Below, piece by piece: positions 42,628 through 52,588 of a DNA stretch of 64,000 nt. The DNA lies in assembly GCF_003860565.1 (NCBI RefSeq), contig NZ_CP034157.1, positions 62,001-126,000 on the forward strand. Reading direction: 5' to 3'. The stretch comes from Cloacibacterium normanense. Its GTDB lineage: Bacteria > Bacteroidota > Bacteroidia > Flavobacteriales > Weeksellaceae. The translations under genes were made by a program, and so were the position numbers. Position 1 is the first letter of the stretch. Each line of letters starts with the position of its first letter. The notes beneath the pieces are model-generated. The model ran no database searches and had not been told where the DNA came from. It saw only the letters and a list, made by a program, of their open reading frames with translations.

Positions 42628-44427
42628 ATGAGAGCTTTTATCATCGCATTGTTTTCTGTTGTGTTCTTTTCGGCACAGCAGAAAACTTATTGTAATCCTA
42701 TTAATATAGATTACGGATATACTCCCATTCCTAATTTTGCAACTCAAGGAAAACATAGAGCAACTGCAGACCCAGTAATTGTTAATTTCAAAGGGAAATA
42801 TTTCCTTTTTAGTACCAATCAATGGGGATATTGGTGGAGTGAAGATATGTTAAACTGGAATTTTATTTCTAGAAAATTCTTAAAACCCGAAAACGAATTT
42901 CCAAACAAGGAAGCGGGAAAAGTAGACCATAAATTAGATGTTAATCATCAAGTTTATGATGAATTATGTGCACCTGCAGTTTTCGAAATGAATGATGAAT
43001 TGTACGTAATAGGTTCTACGCACGGACCGTATTTTGCCATTTGGAAATCTAAAAATCCTACAAAAGATGACTGGGAAATCGCGGTAGATAATTTTAAAGT
43101 GGGAGCATGGGATCCTGCCTTTTTGTATGATAAAGATTTGAAAAAACTCTTCTTGTATTGGGGCTCTAGCAATGAATTTCCACTTCTAGGAACCGAAATT
43201 AATACACAAACATTGCAATCTGAAGGTTACGTAAAACCATTGATGTCTTTGCATCCAGATGATCACGGTTGGGAGCGATTTGGAGAATATAATGACAATA
43301 CTTTTCTCAAACCATTTATGGAAGGAGCTTGGGTAACTAAGCATAATAATAAGTATTATCTGCAATATGGCGCTCCTGGAACTGAGTTTAGCGGTTACGC
43401 AGATGGAGTTTATGTGAGCAATAATCCGCTGGAAGGATTTTCTTATCAAAAACACAATCCTTTCTCATATAAACCGGGTGGTTTTGCTAGAGGAGCTGGA
43501 CATGGTGCTACTTATCAAGATAATTTCGGGCAATATTGGCATGTTTCTACTATGGTCATTAGCCAAAAAAATAATTTTGAAAGAAGAATAGGAATTTGGC
43601 CAGCTGGTTTTGATCAAGATGATGTGATGTACAGCAACACAGCTTACGGAGATTATCCTACTTATCTTCCAAATAAAAATGCAGACCATATTAAAGGTTT
43701 GTTTACAGGTTGGATGTTGTTAAATTACAATAAACCTGTTAGAGTTTCTTCTACTTTAGGAAGTTTCCAACCCAATTTTGCTGTAGACGAAGATATTAAA
43801 ACGTATTGGAGTGCTAAAACTGGTGGCGCTAATGAATATATACAAACAGATTTAGGCGAAAAATCCTTAGTGAAGGCTATTCAAATCAATTTTGCTGACC
43901 AAGATGCTGAGTTTTTAGGTAAAACTTTAGGTAAATCTCATCAATATAAAATCTACGCTTCGGATGACGAAAAAAACTGGAAATTAGTGGTAGACAAGTC
44001 AAATAATACCAAAGATGTGCCTCACGATTATATAGAAATAGAGAAACCATTTACCGCAAGATATCTTAAAATTCAAAATATTAAAATGCCAACTGGCAAA
44101 TTTGCCATCAGTGGATTGAGAGTTTTCGGAAATGGAAGTGGAGAAAAACCACAGAAAGTGGAAAATTTTGTGGTTCTGAGAAATCCAAAAGAAAAAGCAG
44201 GGGAGAGAAGAAGTTCATGGCTAAAATGGAAGCAAAATAACTTAGCAGATGGCTATGTAATTTACTTTGGAAAGTCTCCAGACAAGATGTACGGAAGTAT
44301 TATGGTTTATGGTAAGAATGACTATTATTTTACAGGGATGGACGCTGCAGATACCTATTATTTTCAGATAGAGGCCTTCAATAATAATGGTATTTCAGAA
44401 AAAACAGAAATTGCAAAAGTTGAGTAA
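42628..44427 (+). CDS. GH43-like beta-propeller glycosidase with discoidin and FN3-like domains
   Basis: About 599 residues, exported (signal ending FFSAQQ). The five-bladed propeller (about 25-360) has the three acidic positions expected of GH43: Asp in HRATADPVIVNF, Asp in VGAWDPAFLYDK, and Glu in KPFMEGAWVTKHN. It is followed by an F5/8-type discoidin carbohydrate-binding domain (about 375-510, VSSTLGSFQPNFAVDEDIKT) and a short fibronectin type III-like module. The clan is clear; specificity is not, and an arabinosidase/xylosidase fold in a glucan locus is noteworthy. I start at ATG 42628, as a longer frame would run into bglX. Confidence 0.82.
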   Translation: MRAFIIALFSVVFFSAQQKTYCNPINIDYGYTPIPNFATQGKHRATADPVIVNFKGKYFLFSTNQWGYWWSEDMLNWNFISRKFLKPENEFPNKEAGKVDHKLDVNHQVYDELCAPAVFEMNDELYVIGSTHGPYFAIWKSKNPTKDDWEIAVDNFKVGAWDPAFLYDKDLKKLFLYWGSSNEFPLLGTEINTQTLQSEGYVKPLMSLHPDDHGWERFGEYNDNTFLKPFMEGAWVTKHNNKYYLQYGAPGTEFSGYADGVYVSNNPLEGFSYQKHNPFSYKPGGFARGAGHGATYQDNFGQYWHVSTMVISQKNNFERRIGIWPAGFDQDDVMYSNTAYGDYPTYLPNKNADHIKGLFTGWMLLNYNKPVRVSSTLGSFQPNFAVDEDIKTYWSAKTGGANEYIQTDLGEKSLVKAIQINFADQDAEFLGKTLGKSHQYKIYASDDEKNWKLVVDKSNNTKDVPHDYIEIEKPFTARYLKIQNIKMPTGKFAISGLRVFGNGSGEKPQKVENFVVLRNPKEKAGERRSSWLKWKQNNLADGYVIYFGKSPDKMYGSIMVYGKNDYYFTGMDAADTYYFQIEAFNNNGISEKTEIAKVE

Positions 44428-44438
44428 TTCATAAAAAA

Positions 44439-44457
44439 GAGCCTTTGCAAAGGCTTC
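44439..44457 (+). terminator. Weak terminator between the GH43-like gene and susC
   Basis: AGCCTTTG / CAAAGGCT forms a stem but has only a delayed T-rich stretch, so termination may be partial. Confidence 0.45.
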
Positions 44458-44535
44458 AGATTTACTTTTTTAATGATTTTTAACATTTTTTTTTAAAAAT
44501 TAACAAAAATAAATGTTATGGATTAAATAAAATTG

Positions 44536-44543
44536 TACATTTG
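44536..44543 (+). promoter_or_regulatory. Promoter -7 element for susC
   Basis: TACATTTG fits TAnnTTTG exactly, about 58 nt before the susC ATG. No convincing -33 TTTG lies at the usual distance, so activation by a regulator is possible. Confidence 0.45.
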
Positions 44544-44601
44544 ATATTACGTTTTGTCTCAAAATAAGATAATAAAAAATAAATTTTAATTCATTATTGT
44601 T

Positions 44602-47427
44602 ATGGTGAAAAACACTGTGAAATTAACTAGTATGATAGCTGCAATTTACTTATTTGCAGGATATCAAGAATTAAGCGCTCAAACAAAAGATTCGCTTAAA
44701 GAAAAGCAAATAGAAGAGGTAGTGATGATTGGGTATGGAACGGCTAAGAAAAGAGATCTTACCGGTTCTATAGCTAAAGTTGGAGGAGATGTAGTTGCAG
44801 ATAAACCAAATGCTAACCCAATAAACGCTTTACAAGGTCAAGTTGCGGGTTTATCTGTAGTAAATTCTGGTCAGCCTGGTTCCCAAGCTGATGTGAGAAT
44901 TAGAGGGACTGTTACCATTAACCAGACACAACCTGTGTATATTGTAGATGGAGTTTTTGCCAATAATATTGACTTTTTGAACCCATCAGATATAGAATCT
45001 ATGGAAGTTCTAAAAGATCCATCATCTCTAGCAATTTTCGGGAATAGAGGTGCTAATGGTGCTATTATTGTGACTACTAAGAGAGCAAAATCAGGGAAAA
45101 CAACCATTAACCTTAGTTCTTCAATTGGGGTTAAATCTCTTGATAATAGACCTGATTTAGTAGGTGCAGAAGGTTTTAAAACACTTTATAATGAAGATTT
45201 AGCTAATCAAGGTCTTCCTGCATATAATTTATTTAATTTATTTAATGCAGATACCAATTGGATTGATACCATTAAAAAAGAGGGAGGAATTATTAACCAA
45301 AATAATTTAACTATTTCTAATGGTACTGATAAAAATAAAGTAAGTTTTTCTTTTGGTTATCAAACAGAAGATGGTTCTATTAAATATGAAAAATTTGATA
45401 GATTAACCATGAAATTTAATGATGACGTAAAAATTTCAGACAAAGTAAGAGCAGGTTTTGGAATTACAGGATCTTATTCTAAATTACCACAATTGAGAAG
45501 TTTTAGCTCAGCACTTAATGCTACTCCTGTAGTTGCTCCTATAAACTTAACACCTGGAGATTATTTCGGTTTATATAATTCACTTCCTCAGCAAATAGGT
45601 GCAGCACAAATAGGAAACCCTTTAGCTGTAGTAGAAGGAATGAGAAATACTCAGTATAATAAAGATTTTCAATTTAACCCGAATGCATATTTTGAATTTG
45701 ATTTCTTGAAAAACTTTACCTTCCGTTCTAACTATTTCGTAACATATCGTAATGGGACCGGAAGAGGTTATACACCAGTTTTTGATGTTTATGTAGCAGA
45801 ATCTAATTCTTCTACTCCTTATTCTGGTAATTTACTTACTGGTATTAATCAATTCGAAAATAGAGACGTTACGTTCCAACAAAACCAGTTATTAACTTAT
45901 AAAAATAAATTTGGTGCACATGATTTAACTTTGATGGCAGGTTTCGAGACTATTAATAGAGAATACTCTAGTATGTCTGGTAGCGCTAAAGGAAGTTTAT
46001 CTAATCCTCTAGGTCAAATTCCTAATAACCCAAGATTTTGGTATCTGCATTCAGATTTTGTAGATTCTACAACTAAAGTAGTTAATACTAGCGCATACAA
46101 ACAGAGACAAGCATCTTATTTTGGTAGAATGCTTTATAGCTTTAATAATAAATATATGGTTAATGCTTCTGTGCGTAATGATGGTTCATCTCAGTTAGCT
46201 CCAGGAAATAGATTTGACTGGTTCTGGTCTGTAGGTGGTGCTTGGGAAATTTCTAAGGAAAACTTCATGAGTGAGGTGCCATTTATCAATTATTTAAAAA
46301 TTAAAGGTTCTTATGGTGATTTAGGAAACCAATACACTCCATATAGCTATTTTGGATATCCAATATATGTAGAAGGTGGAACAGGTGTATTTAACGGGAA
46401 TCTATATCCAGCATTCGTAAAAGCATACGAAGAAGCTACTGATTTAAAATGGGAACATTTAAAATCTTATGAATTTGGTTTTGAATCAATGATGATTAGC
46501 AGAAAACTATCTTTTGATGCTACTTATTATAATAAAAAAACAGAAGGCTTACTAAACTATGTGATTGGAAACCCTAATTACTTTATGAATGCCGGTTCTA
46601 TTGAGGCAAAAGGTTTTGAATTTGTTTTAGGGTGGAAAGATAGAATTTCACAAGATTTCACATATTCTATTAATGGAAATTTAACCACTACTGAAACCAA
46701 AGTTCTTAACACATTAGAAGATGGTTATAAAGTATTTTATGGTCCAGCTATTTATAAGGAAGGCTTACCAGTAGGTGCTTTCTATGGTTATATTGTAGAC
46801 GGATTATATCAATCTTATGCAGATATTCTTGGTTCACCAGCTTCTACAATTGGAGATGTTGCGCCTGGAGATTTTAAATACAGAGATGTAAATGGTGATG
46901 GTAAAATCACACCAGATGATAGAACTATTATTGGTGACCCAACTCCAGATTTCACTTACGGATTTAGTGTAGGTGCAGATTACAAAGGATTCTTCCTTAA
47001 TGCAGATTTCTACGGAGTATACGGAAACGAAATTTTCAGAAATTGGGGTAATGGTAATTCATTTGCGCCATTTAACTATCGTGAAGAAAGATTAGACAGA
47101 TGGACTGGTGCAGGAACCTCTAATTGGGAGCCAAGAAGTTACACCGCATCTGCTTATAATAGAGAAAACTCTACTTATATGATTGAGGATGGTAGCTTCT
47201 TCAGAATCAGAAACGTACAGTTAGGGTATAATTTCAATAAAGGTTTAATCGAAGGTTTAGGAATTCAAGCATTAAAAGTTTATTTCAATGTTCAGAATCC
47301 TAAAACTTGGGATAATGTGAATGGCTTTACTCCAGAATTTGGTGGTTCAGCTACAGAATTTGGTGTAAATAACAGTGGATATCCAAATCCTAGAATTACA
47401 AGTTTCGGTATTAATGTTACATTCTAA
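44602..47427 (+). CDS. susC: SusC/RagA-type TonB-dependent outer-membrane transporter
   Basis: A 941-residue outer-membrane transporter importing oligosaccharides, driven by the TonB motor. Signal (ending ELSAQ), a TonB-box-like region (IEEVVMIGYGTAKKRDLTG), the plug domain (LQGQVAGLSVVNSGQPGSQ, RIRGTVTINQTQPVYIVDGV), and a beta-barrel ending in NPRITSFGINVTF with a terminal Phe. The usual N-terminal carboxypeptidase-regulatory-like domain, roughly 80 residues between signal and plug in many SusCs, is missing. It pairs with the SusD gene 12 bp downstream. Confidence 0.93.
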   Translation: MVKNTVKLTSMIAAIYLFAGYQELSAQTKDSLKEKQIEEVVMIGYGTAKKRDLTGSIAKVGGDVVADKPNANPINALQGQVAGLSVVNSGQPGSQADVRIRGTVTINQTQPVYIVDGVFANNIDFLNPSDIESMEVLKDPSSLAIFGNRGANGAIIVTTKRAKSGKTTINLSSSIGVKSLDNRPDLVGAEGFKTLYNEDLANQGLPAYNLFNLFNADTNWIDTIKKEGGIINQNNLTISNGTDKNKVSFSFGYQTEDGSIKYEKFDRLTMKFNDDVKISDKVRAGFGITGSYSKLPQLRSFSSALNATPVVAPINLTPGDYFGLYNSLPQQIGAAQIGNPLAVVEGMRNTQYNKDFQFNPNAYFEFDFLKNFTFRSNYFVTYRNGTGRGYTPVFDVYVAESNSSTPYSGNLLTGINQFENRDVTFQQNQLLTYKNKFGAHDLTLMAGFETINREYSSMSGSAKGSLSNPLGQIPNNPRFWYLHSDFVDSTTKVVNTSAYKQRQASYFGRMLYSFNNKYMVNASVRNDGSSQLAPGNRFDWFWSVGGAWEISKENFMSEVPFINYLKIKGSYGDLGNQYTPYSYFGYPIYVEGGTGVFNGNLYPAFVKAYEEATDLKWEHLKSYEFGFESMMISRKLSFDATYYNKKTEGLLNYVIGNPNYFMNAGSIEAKGFEFVLGWKDRISQDFTYSINGNLTTTETKVLNTLEDGYKVFYGPAIYKEGLPVGAFYGYIVDGLYQSYADILGSPASTIGDVAPGDFKYRDVNGDGKITPDDRTIIGDPTPDFTYGFSVGADYKGFFLNADFYGVYGNEIFRNWGNGNSFAPFNYREERLDRWTGAGTSNWEPRSYTASAYNRENSTYMIEDGSFFRIRNVQLGYNFNKGLIEGLGIQALKVYFNVQNPKTWDNVNGFTPEFGGSATEFGVNNSGYPNPRITSFGINVTF

Positions 47428-47439
47428 AAAATTAAAGTA

Positions 47440-48918
47440 ATGAAAATAAATATAATTAAGAATCTACTTTTAGGTGGAGTTTTATTGATAAGTGCTAGCT
47501 CACTTCAAAGTTGTAATGATGATTGGTTAGATTTAAAACCAGAAGGAAGACCAGTAGGAGACGAAGTTCCTTTAGGTGGTTTTGAAGCAAGTGCTTTCGG
47601 TTTATATGCGAGTTTAAGAACAGAAGGTGGTGTAAGTGATTTTACTTACGTTTGGACACACTGTATCAGAGCAGATGACAATGAAAAAGGAAGTACAGCA
47701 TCAGATGCTGCTACAGATGGTAATGTTTTTAATAATTTCGGTTATGTAGCAACTAACGGACACATTAAAAATAATTGGAATGGTCATTATAAAATCATTT
47801 ATGATGCTAATGAATTAATCAATACAGCAGTAGCTTCTGGAGATACATCAAACGGAACGATGGTAAATATTGCAGAAGCAAAAGCAATTAGAGCATTTTG
47901 TTACTTTGAGTTAAGAAGAGATTATGGAGAAGTTCCAATCAATCTTAAAACGATAGACGTTCCTGCAGATGAGGTAGCGCCTAAAAGCACAGTGGCACAA
48001 GTAGATGCTCAAATCATAAAAGACTTAACAGAAGCTGCAGAAGTTTTACCATCTCAATGGCCTAGTTCTTATTTAGGTAGAGCAACTAAAGGAATGGCAA
48101 ATGCGTTATTAGCAAAACTTTACCTTTACCAAGGAAATTGGGCAAAAGCGCTTGAATTATCAGAAACAGTAATCAACTCTGGAGTATATCAATTAAACGC
48201 TTCTTATGATAATGAGTTTACAAAAGCAGGAAACAACTCTAAAGAATCTGTTTTTGAAATCCAAAAAACTTATGATTATCCAACTAAGTACACCAATAAT
48301 TTCTACGAATGTCAAGGAGTTAGAGGTTCAGGAACTTGGGATTTAGGTTGGGGCTTTAATGTACCGTCTGTAGAATTGGTAGCAGCTTATGAGAATGGAG
48401 ATTTACGTAAGAAAACTACAATTTTAACTTCAGGAGGTCCAGATATTTATGGCAGTGCAGGATATACATTACCTAGTGTACCTACTATAGCTCAACAATA
48501 TTGGAATGGAAAAGCTTATACTTATCCAGCAGAAAGAATTCAATATGCACAAAACAAAAACCACTGGGAAAATATCAAAATTATACGTTATGCAGATGTA
48601 GTTTTAATGGCTGCAGAAGCTGCTAATGAATTAGGGCAATCTGGTAAAGCGGCTAATTATGTAAATATGATCAGAAACAGAGCTGGACTTGCAAATACTA
48701 CTGCTGCAGATCAAGTTACACTAAGAGCGGCTATTAAACAAGAACGTAGAATAGAATTCGCAATGGAATTCGAAAGATTCTACGACTTAGTAAGATGGGG
48801 AGATGCACCTGCAGTTTTAGGAGCAAAAGGATATACAGATAAAAACAAGTATTTCCCAATTCCTCAAGAAGCTATTGACAAATCTCAAGGAGTTTTAGTT
48901 CAAAATCCTAATTATTAA
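47440..48918 (+). CDS. susD: SusD/RagB-type surface glycan-binding lipoprotein
   Basis: A 492-residue lipoprotein (lipobox LQSC at about 28) that caps the SusC barrel and binds glycan on the cell surface. It shows the SusD pattern: AKAIRAFCYFELRRDYGEVP in the TPR-like part, TKGMANALLAKLYLYQGNWA, and the C-terminal KQERRIEFAMEFERFYDLVR followed by NKYFPIPQEAIDKSQGV. The length is typical. It is second in the susC unit. Confidence 0.93.
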   Translation: MKINIIKNLLLGGVLLISASSLQSCNDDWLDLKPEGRPVGDEVPLGGFEASAFGLYASLRTEGGVSDFTYVWTHCIRADDNEKGSTASDAATDGNVFNNFGYVATNGHIKNNWNGHYKIIYDANELINTAVASGDTSNGTMVNIAEAKAIRAFCYFELRRDYGEVPINLKTIDVPADEVAPKSTVAQVDAQIIKDLTEAAEVLPSQWPSSYLGRATKGMANALLAKLYLYQGNWAKALELSETVINSGVYQLNASYDNEFTKAGNNSKESVFEIQKTYDYPTKYTNNFYECQGVRGSGTWDLGWGFNVPSVELVAAYENGDLRKKTTILTSGGPDIYGSAGYTLPSVPTIAQQYWNGKAYTYPAERIQYAQNKNHWENIKIIRYADVVLMAAEAANELGQSGKAANYVNMIRNRAGLANTTAADQVTLRAAIKQERRIEFAMEFERFYDLVRWGDAPAVLGAKGYTDKNKYFPIPQEAIDKSQGVLVQNPNY

Positions 48919-48937
48919 TCTTTAAGACTTACAAAAA

Positions 48938-49780
48938 ATGAAAAATAAAATATTCAAAATTTTTGGTGCTCTTTCTATTTCATTTTTGATGTTTTCTTGT
49001 CAAAATTTAGATAGACCAGAATTAGGAGATTATCCTAAAGATGCCAATCAACCAGGTGGACCGTTAAAATTTTATGTTGCTTTTGATGGGACTACTAGTA
49101 ATCCATTAATGAATGCGGTAGACAGTATTAGAGCAAAATTCCCATCTGATAATCCATTGGCTTCAATTGATGGCGCAAAAGGAAAAGCAGCACAAGGTGC
49201 TAACTATAAGTATATCAAATATAGCAGTGCAAATGATTTTGCTAAAGAAGCAAAAAGTTTTTCATTATCTGTTTGGGTGAAAAAAGGAGATTTAAAAACT
49301 GATCATATTTTCAGTATGCCTGCTCCTTCTTCTTATCATTGGTCTGCAGCATCTATGTTTTTACTTACAGAAGGTACAGCTGCGCAACCTGTAGTGAAGT
49401 TCTTCGTAAAAGATAAAACTAGTGAAAAATGGTTTGAATGGACAGGAGCTAATGCAGTTACAGGTCTGTATGATAATAACTGGCACCACTTAGCATTTGT
49501 TTATGATGCAGGTACTTCTAAAATGACACTTTACAAAGATGGAGTGGCACATACAAATGCTCCAGAATGGACAGGTCATGGAAATGTAGTTTTAGAGCCT
49601 ACTAAAATTACAGGATTGAAAATTGGAGCAGGACCACAAGAATTTACTGCACAACAAGTAAGTCAAGGTGCGAGTGATTGGTTGAAAAATTCATGGAATG
49701 GAGGTATTGACCAATTTAGATTGTATGCTACTGCACTTACCGCTGCCGAAGTAAATACTTTATACACTAAGAAAAAATAA
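48938..49780 (+). CDS. LamG/concanavalin-like domain lipoprotein
   Basis: A 280-residue lipoprotein (LMFSC lipobox) with one LamG-like jelly-roll domain covering about residues 60-275. AKSFSLSVWVKKGDLKTD and DNNWHHLAFVYDAGTSKMTL with WNGGIDQFRLYATALTAAEV are typical laminin-G/concanavalin strands. The protein has no catalytic motif, and its position after SusD suggests a surface glycan-binding protein (SGBP-like) of the PUL. It ends 3 bp before the first GH144 gene. Confidence 0.85.
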   Translation: MKNKIFKIFGALSISFLMFSCQNLDRPELGDYPKDANQPGGPLKFYVAFDGTTSNPLMNAVDSIRAKFPSDNPLASIDGAKGKAAQGANYKYIKYSSANDFAKEAKSFSLSVWVKKGDLKTDHIFSMPAPSSYHWSAASMFLLTEGTAAQPVVKFFVKDKTSEKWFEWTGANAVTGLYDNNWHHLAFVYDAGTSKMTLYKDGVAHTNAPEWTGHGNVVLEPTKITGLKIGAGPQEFTAQQVSQGASDWLKNSWNGGIDQFRLYATALTAAEVNTLYTKKK

Positions 49781-49783
49781 TAG

Positions 49784-51175
49784 ATGAAATTTAATAATTT
49801 CATGAAAATTTTAGCAACTGCCATACTTTTGTGTGGCAGTTGTTCTTCTGAGAATACCTCTGGAACAGAGCCTAATCCACCTACACCTGTAGACCCTCCC
49901 AAAACTTACACAGACCCAGAAATTGTAGAAATGGTTCAGAAAGATGCGCTTAAATATTTTTGGGATTATGCACAATCTAATTCTAAATTAGCCAGAGAAA
50001 GATATCATACTGATAATCCTGGTCAAGATGCTCATGTAGTTTCCACAGGAGGTTCTGGTTTCGGATTGATGACGATTTTAGTAGGGATTAAAAATGGTTA
50101 TGTTACTAGAACCGATGCCGTTTCTAGATTATCGACCGCTCTTAATTTCTTACAAAATGCCAATCGTTTTCATGGAGCTTGGCCACATTGGATGGATGGA
50201 AATACAGGAAATGTTATTCCTTTCAGCACAAAAGATAATGGAGGAGATTTAGTAGAAACTGCTTTTCTAGCTCAAGGTTTAATCTGCGTAAGAGAATATT
50301 TCAAAAATTCTTCAGATGCTACAGAGTTGGCCATTTCAAAAAAAGCAGACGATTTATGGAAAGGAATCGAGTGGAATTGGTATACTCAAGGTCAAAACGT
50401 TTTGTATTGGCATTGGTCACCCAATTATAATTTTGAGATGAACCACCAATTGCGAGGTTTTGATGAAACTTTAATCACTTATGTTTTAGCAGCAGCTTCA
50501 CCTAATTATGCTATTGAAAAAACGGTTTACACCGAAGGTTGGGCAAGAAGTGGTGCTATAAAAACATCTGCCTCACAATACGGAATTCCTTTAATAGTTA
50601 ATCATAACGGAGCTAACGGAACAGTTGGTCCTATGTTTTGGTCTCATTATTCTTTCTTAGGATTAGATCCTAGAGGTTTAAGAGATGACTATGTAAATTA
50701 TGGCGATGCAGTGGTAAATCATTCTAAAATCATGTATCAGTACTGTGTTACCAATCCTAAAAGCTGGCAAGGATATAATTCTAAAAGCTGGGGTTTAACG
50801 GCAAGTTATTCCAGAAATCCCCAAACTGGAGGAGATGATTATGCAGCACATCAACCGAATAATGATTTAGGAATAATTTCGCCTACAGCAGCTATTTCGG
50901 ATATGCCTTATACGCCTACAGAAAGTATGAATTTTTTAAGATTTTTATACAATGAAAATTATAAAAAATACATCGGTGTTGCAGGGCCTTATGATGCATA
51001 TTCTGTACATTACAATTGGGTTACTCCAAGATATTTAGCAATAGACCAAGGAACAATCGCGCCGATGGTAGAAAATCATCGTTCGGCATTTTTATGGCAA
51101 TTGTTTATGAATGCTCCAGATGTAAAACAAGGTTTACTGAAATTAGGTTTCCATTCTACTCAATATGGATTCTAA
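49784..51175 (+). CDS. GH144-type glucanase, first copy
   Basis: A 463-residue exported protein of the glucoamylase-like (PF10091) family assigned to GH144, whose founding member is an endo-beta-1,2-glucanase. Signal with putative lipobox (CGSC), a Pro-rich linker and an (alpha/alpha)6 catalytic domain from about residue 45: VQKDALKYFWDYAQSNSKLA, STGGSGFGLMTILVGI, RFHGAWPHWMDGNTG and DNGGDLVETAFLAQGL. Acidic residues in DNGGDLVETAF are among those conserved. It is about 60% alike by eye with the adjacent copy, which points to duplication. Substrate beta-1,2-glucan is inferred from family only. Confidence 0.85.
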   Translation: MKFNNFMKILATAILLCGSCSSENTSGTEPNPPTPVDPPKTYTDPEIVEMVQKDALKYFWDYAQSNSKLARERYHTDNPGQDAHVVSTGGSGFGLMTILVGIKNGYVTRTDAVSRLSTALNFLQNANRFHGAWPHWMDGNTGNVIPFSTKDNGGDLVETAFLAQGLICVREYFKNSSDATELAISKKADDLWKGIEWNWYTQGQNVLYWHWSPNYNFEMNHQLRGFDETLITYVLAAASPNYAIEKTVYTEGWARSGAIKTSASQYGIPLIVNHNGANGTVGPMFWSHYSFLGLDPRGLRDDYVNYGDAVVNHSKIMYQYCVTNPKSWQGYNSKSWGLTASYSRNPQTGGDDYAAHQPNNDLGIISPTAAISDMPYTPTESMNFLRFLYNENYKKYIGVAGPYDAYSVHYNWVTPRYLAIDQGTIAPMVENHRSAFLWQLFMNAPDVKQGLLKLGFHSTQYGF

Positions 51176-51209
51176 AAATTCATTCGAATAGATTTAATTA
51201 TTAATAAAA

Positions 51210-52586
51210 ATGAAAAAAATAATCATATTTCTTTTTGCAAGTTTCATGCTGAATTCTTGTCAGTCTCAAAAAACCGTGACTGAGACCAAGAATACAGAAA
51301 TTTCAAAATTAACAGACCAACAATTAATGGATAAGGTTCAAAAAGATGCACTCAAATATTTTTGGGACTATGCAGAACCTAATTCATTGCTGGGAAGAGA
51401 ACGCTATCACGAAGACAATATCTACCCTCAAAATGATAAACATGTAGTGACTACAGGTGGTTCAGGTTTTGGTTTAGCAACCGTTTTGGTAGGAGTAGAA
51501 AGAGGTTTTATTCCAAGAGATGAAGCCGTAAAAAGACTCAATACCATGATGGATTTCTTAGCCAAAGCAGATCGTTTTCACGGAGCTTGGAGTCATTGGA
51601 TTAATGGAGAAACAGGAAAAGTAGTTCCTTTTGGCAGAAAAGACAATGGTGGAGATTTAGTAGAAACCGCTTTTCTCACTTCAGGGATTTTAATGGTTCG
51701 CGAATATTTTAAAGATGGTAATGCAGAAGAAAAAGCATTGGCTCAAAAATGTGATGAACTTTGGAAAGGAATCGAATGGAATTGGTACACCAAAGGTGGC
51801 GAAAAAGTCTTGTATTGGCATTGGTCACCAGAATATCAGTGGGAAATGAATTTTCCATTGCAAGGTTATAATGAATGTCTCATTACCTATATTTTAGCGG
51901 CTTCATCTCCTACTCATGCTATAGATGCAGAAACTTATTATCAAGGCTGGACTAGAAACGGAACTTACCTTACGGATAAATCTAAATACGGACTTCCGCT
52001 TTATGTGAAACACAATTATTCTGAGGAATATGGAGGTCCTTTATTTTGGGCACATTATTCGTACATTGGTTTAGACCCAACTGGTTTAAGTGATAAACTC
52101 ATCAAAAATTATTTTGATTTGAATAAAAACCAAGTACTCATTGATTATCAATATTGTGTAGAAAATCCTAAAAATTGGAAAGGTTACGGCGAAAATTATT
52201 GGGGACTTACCGCAAGTTACACCAGAAATAATGATGGTGGAGTAGGTTATACCGCGCATCAACCTACAGAAGATAGAGGCGTGATAACGCCAACTGCTGC
52301 TTTGAGTAGTTTTCCGTATTCGCCGAAAGAATCGATGAATTTTTTAAGATTTATGTATACGCAGAAACCAGAATTTATTGGTAGTGCAGGTCCTTTTGAT
52401 GCGACTTCTATTCATTATGATAATTGGTTTACGCCACGTTATTTGGCTATTGACCAAGGAACGATAGCTCCGATGATTGAAAATTATAGAACTGGTTTCC
52501 TTTGGAAGTTGTTTATGAACGCACCAGAAATCAAACAAGGGCTTAAAAAATTAGAATTCAAATCAGAGAAGTATAACATTAAATAA
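51210..52586 (+). CDS. GH144-type glucanase, second copy
   Basis: A 458-residue lipoprotein (LNSC lipobox) with the same PF10091/GH144 domain as the previous gene. VQKDALKYFWDYAEPNSLLG and TGGSGFGLATVLVGVERG, DRFHGAWSHWINGETG and DNGGDLVETAFLTSGI line up directly with the first copy, while surface segments differ. Two copies with different anchors could work outside and inside the outer membrane, or one may be exo- and the other endo-acting (inference). The esterase-like gene follows after 2 bp. Confidence 0.85.
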   Translation: MKKIIIFLFASFMLNSCQSQKTVTETKNTEISKLTDQQLMDKVQKDALKYFWDYAEPNSLLGRERYHEDNIYPQNDKHVVTTGGSGFGLATVLVGVERGFIPRDEAVKRLNTMMDFLAKADRFHGAWSHWINGETGKVVPFGRKDNGGDLVETAFLTSGILMVREYFKDGNAEEKALAQKCDELWKGIEWNWYTKGGEKVLYWHWSPEYQWEMNFPLQGYNECLITYILAASSPTHAIDAETYYQGWTRNGTYLTDKSKYGLPLYVKHNYSEEYGGPLFWAHYSYIGLDPTGLSDKLIKNYFDLNKNQVLIDYQYCVENPKNWKGYGENYWGLTASYTRNNDGGVGYTAHQPTEDRGVITPTAALSSFPYSPKESMNFLRFMYTQKPEFIGSAGPFDATSIHYDNWFTPRYLAIDQGTIAPMIENYRTGFLWKLFMNAPEIKQGLKKLEFKSEKYNIK

Positions 52587-52588
52587 AT

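Noticed and set aside
48938-49780. LamG protein as a glycoside hydrolase
   Set aside because: It has jelly-roll strands but no catalytic Glu pair of GH16-type enzymes; binding protein is the better call.
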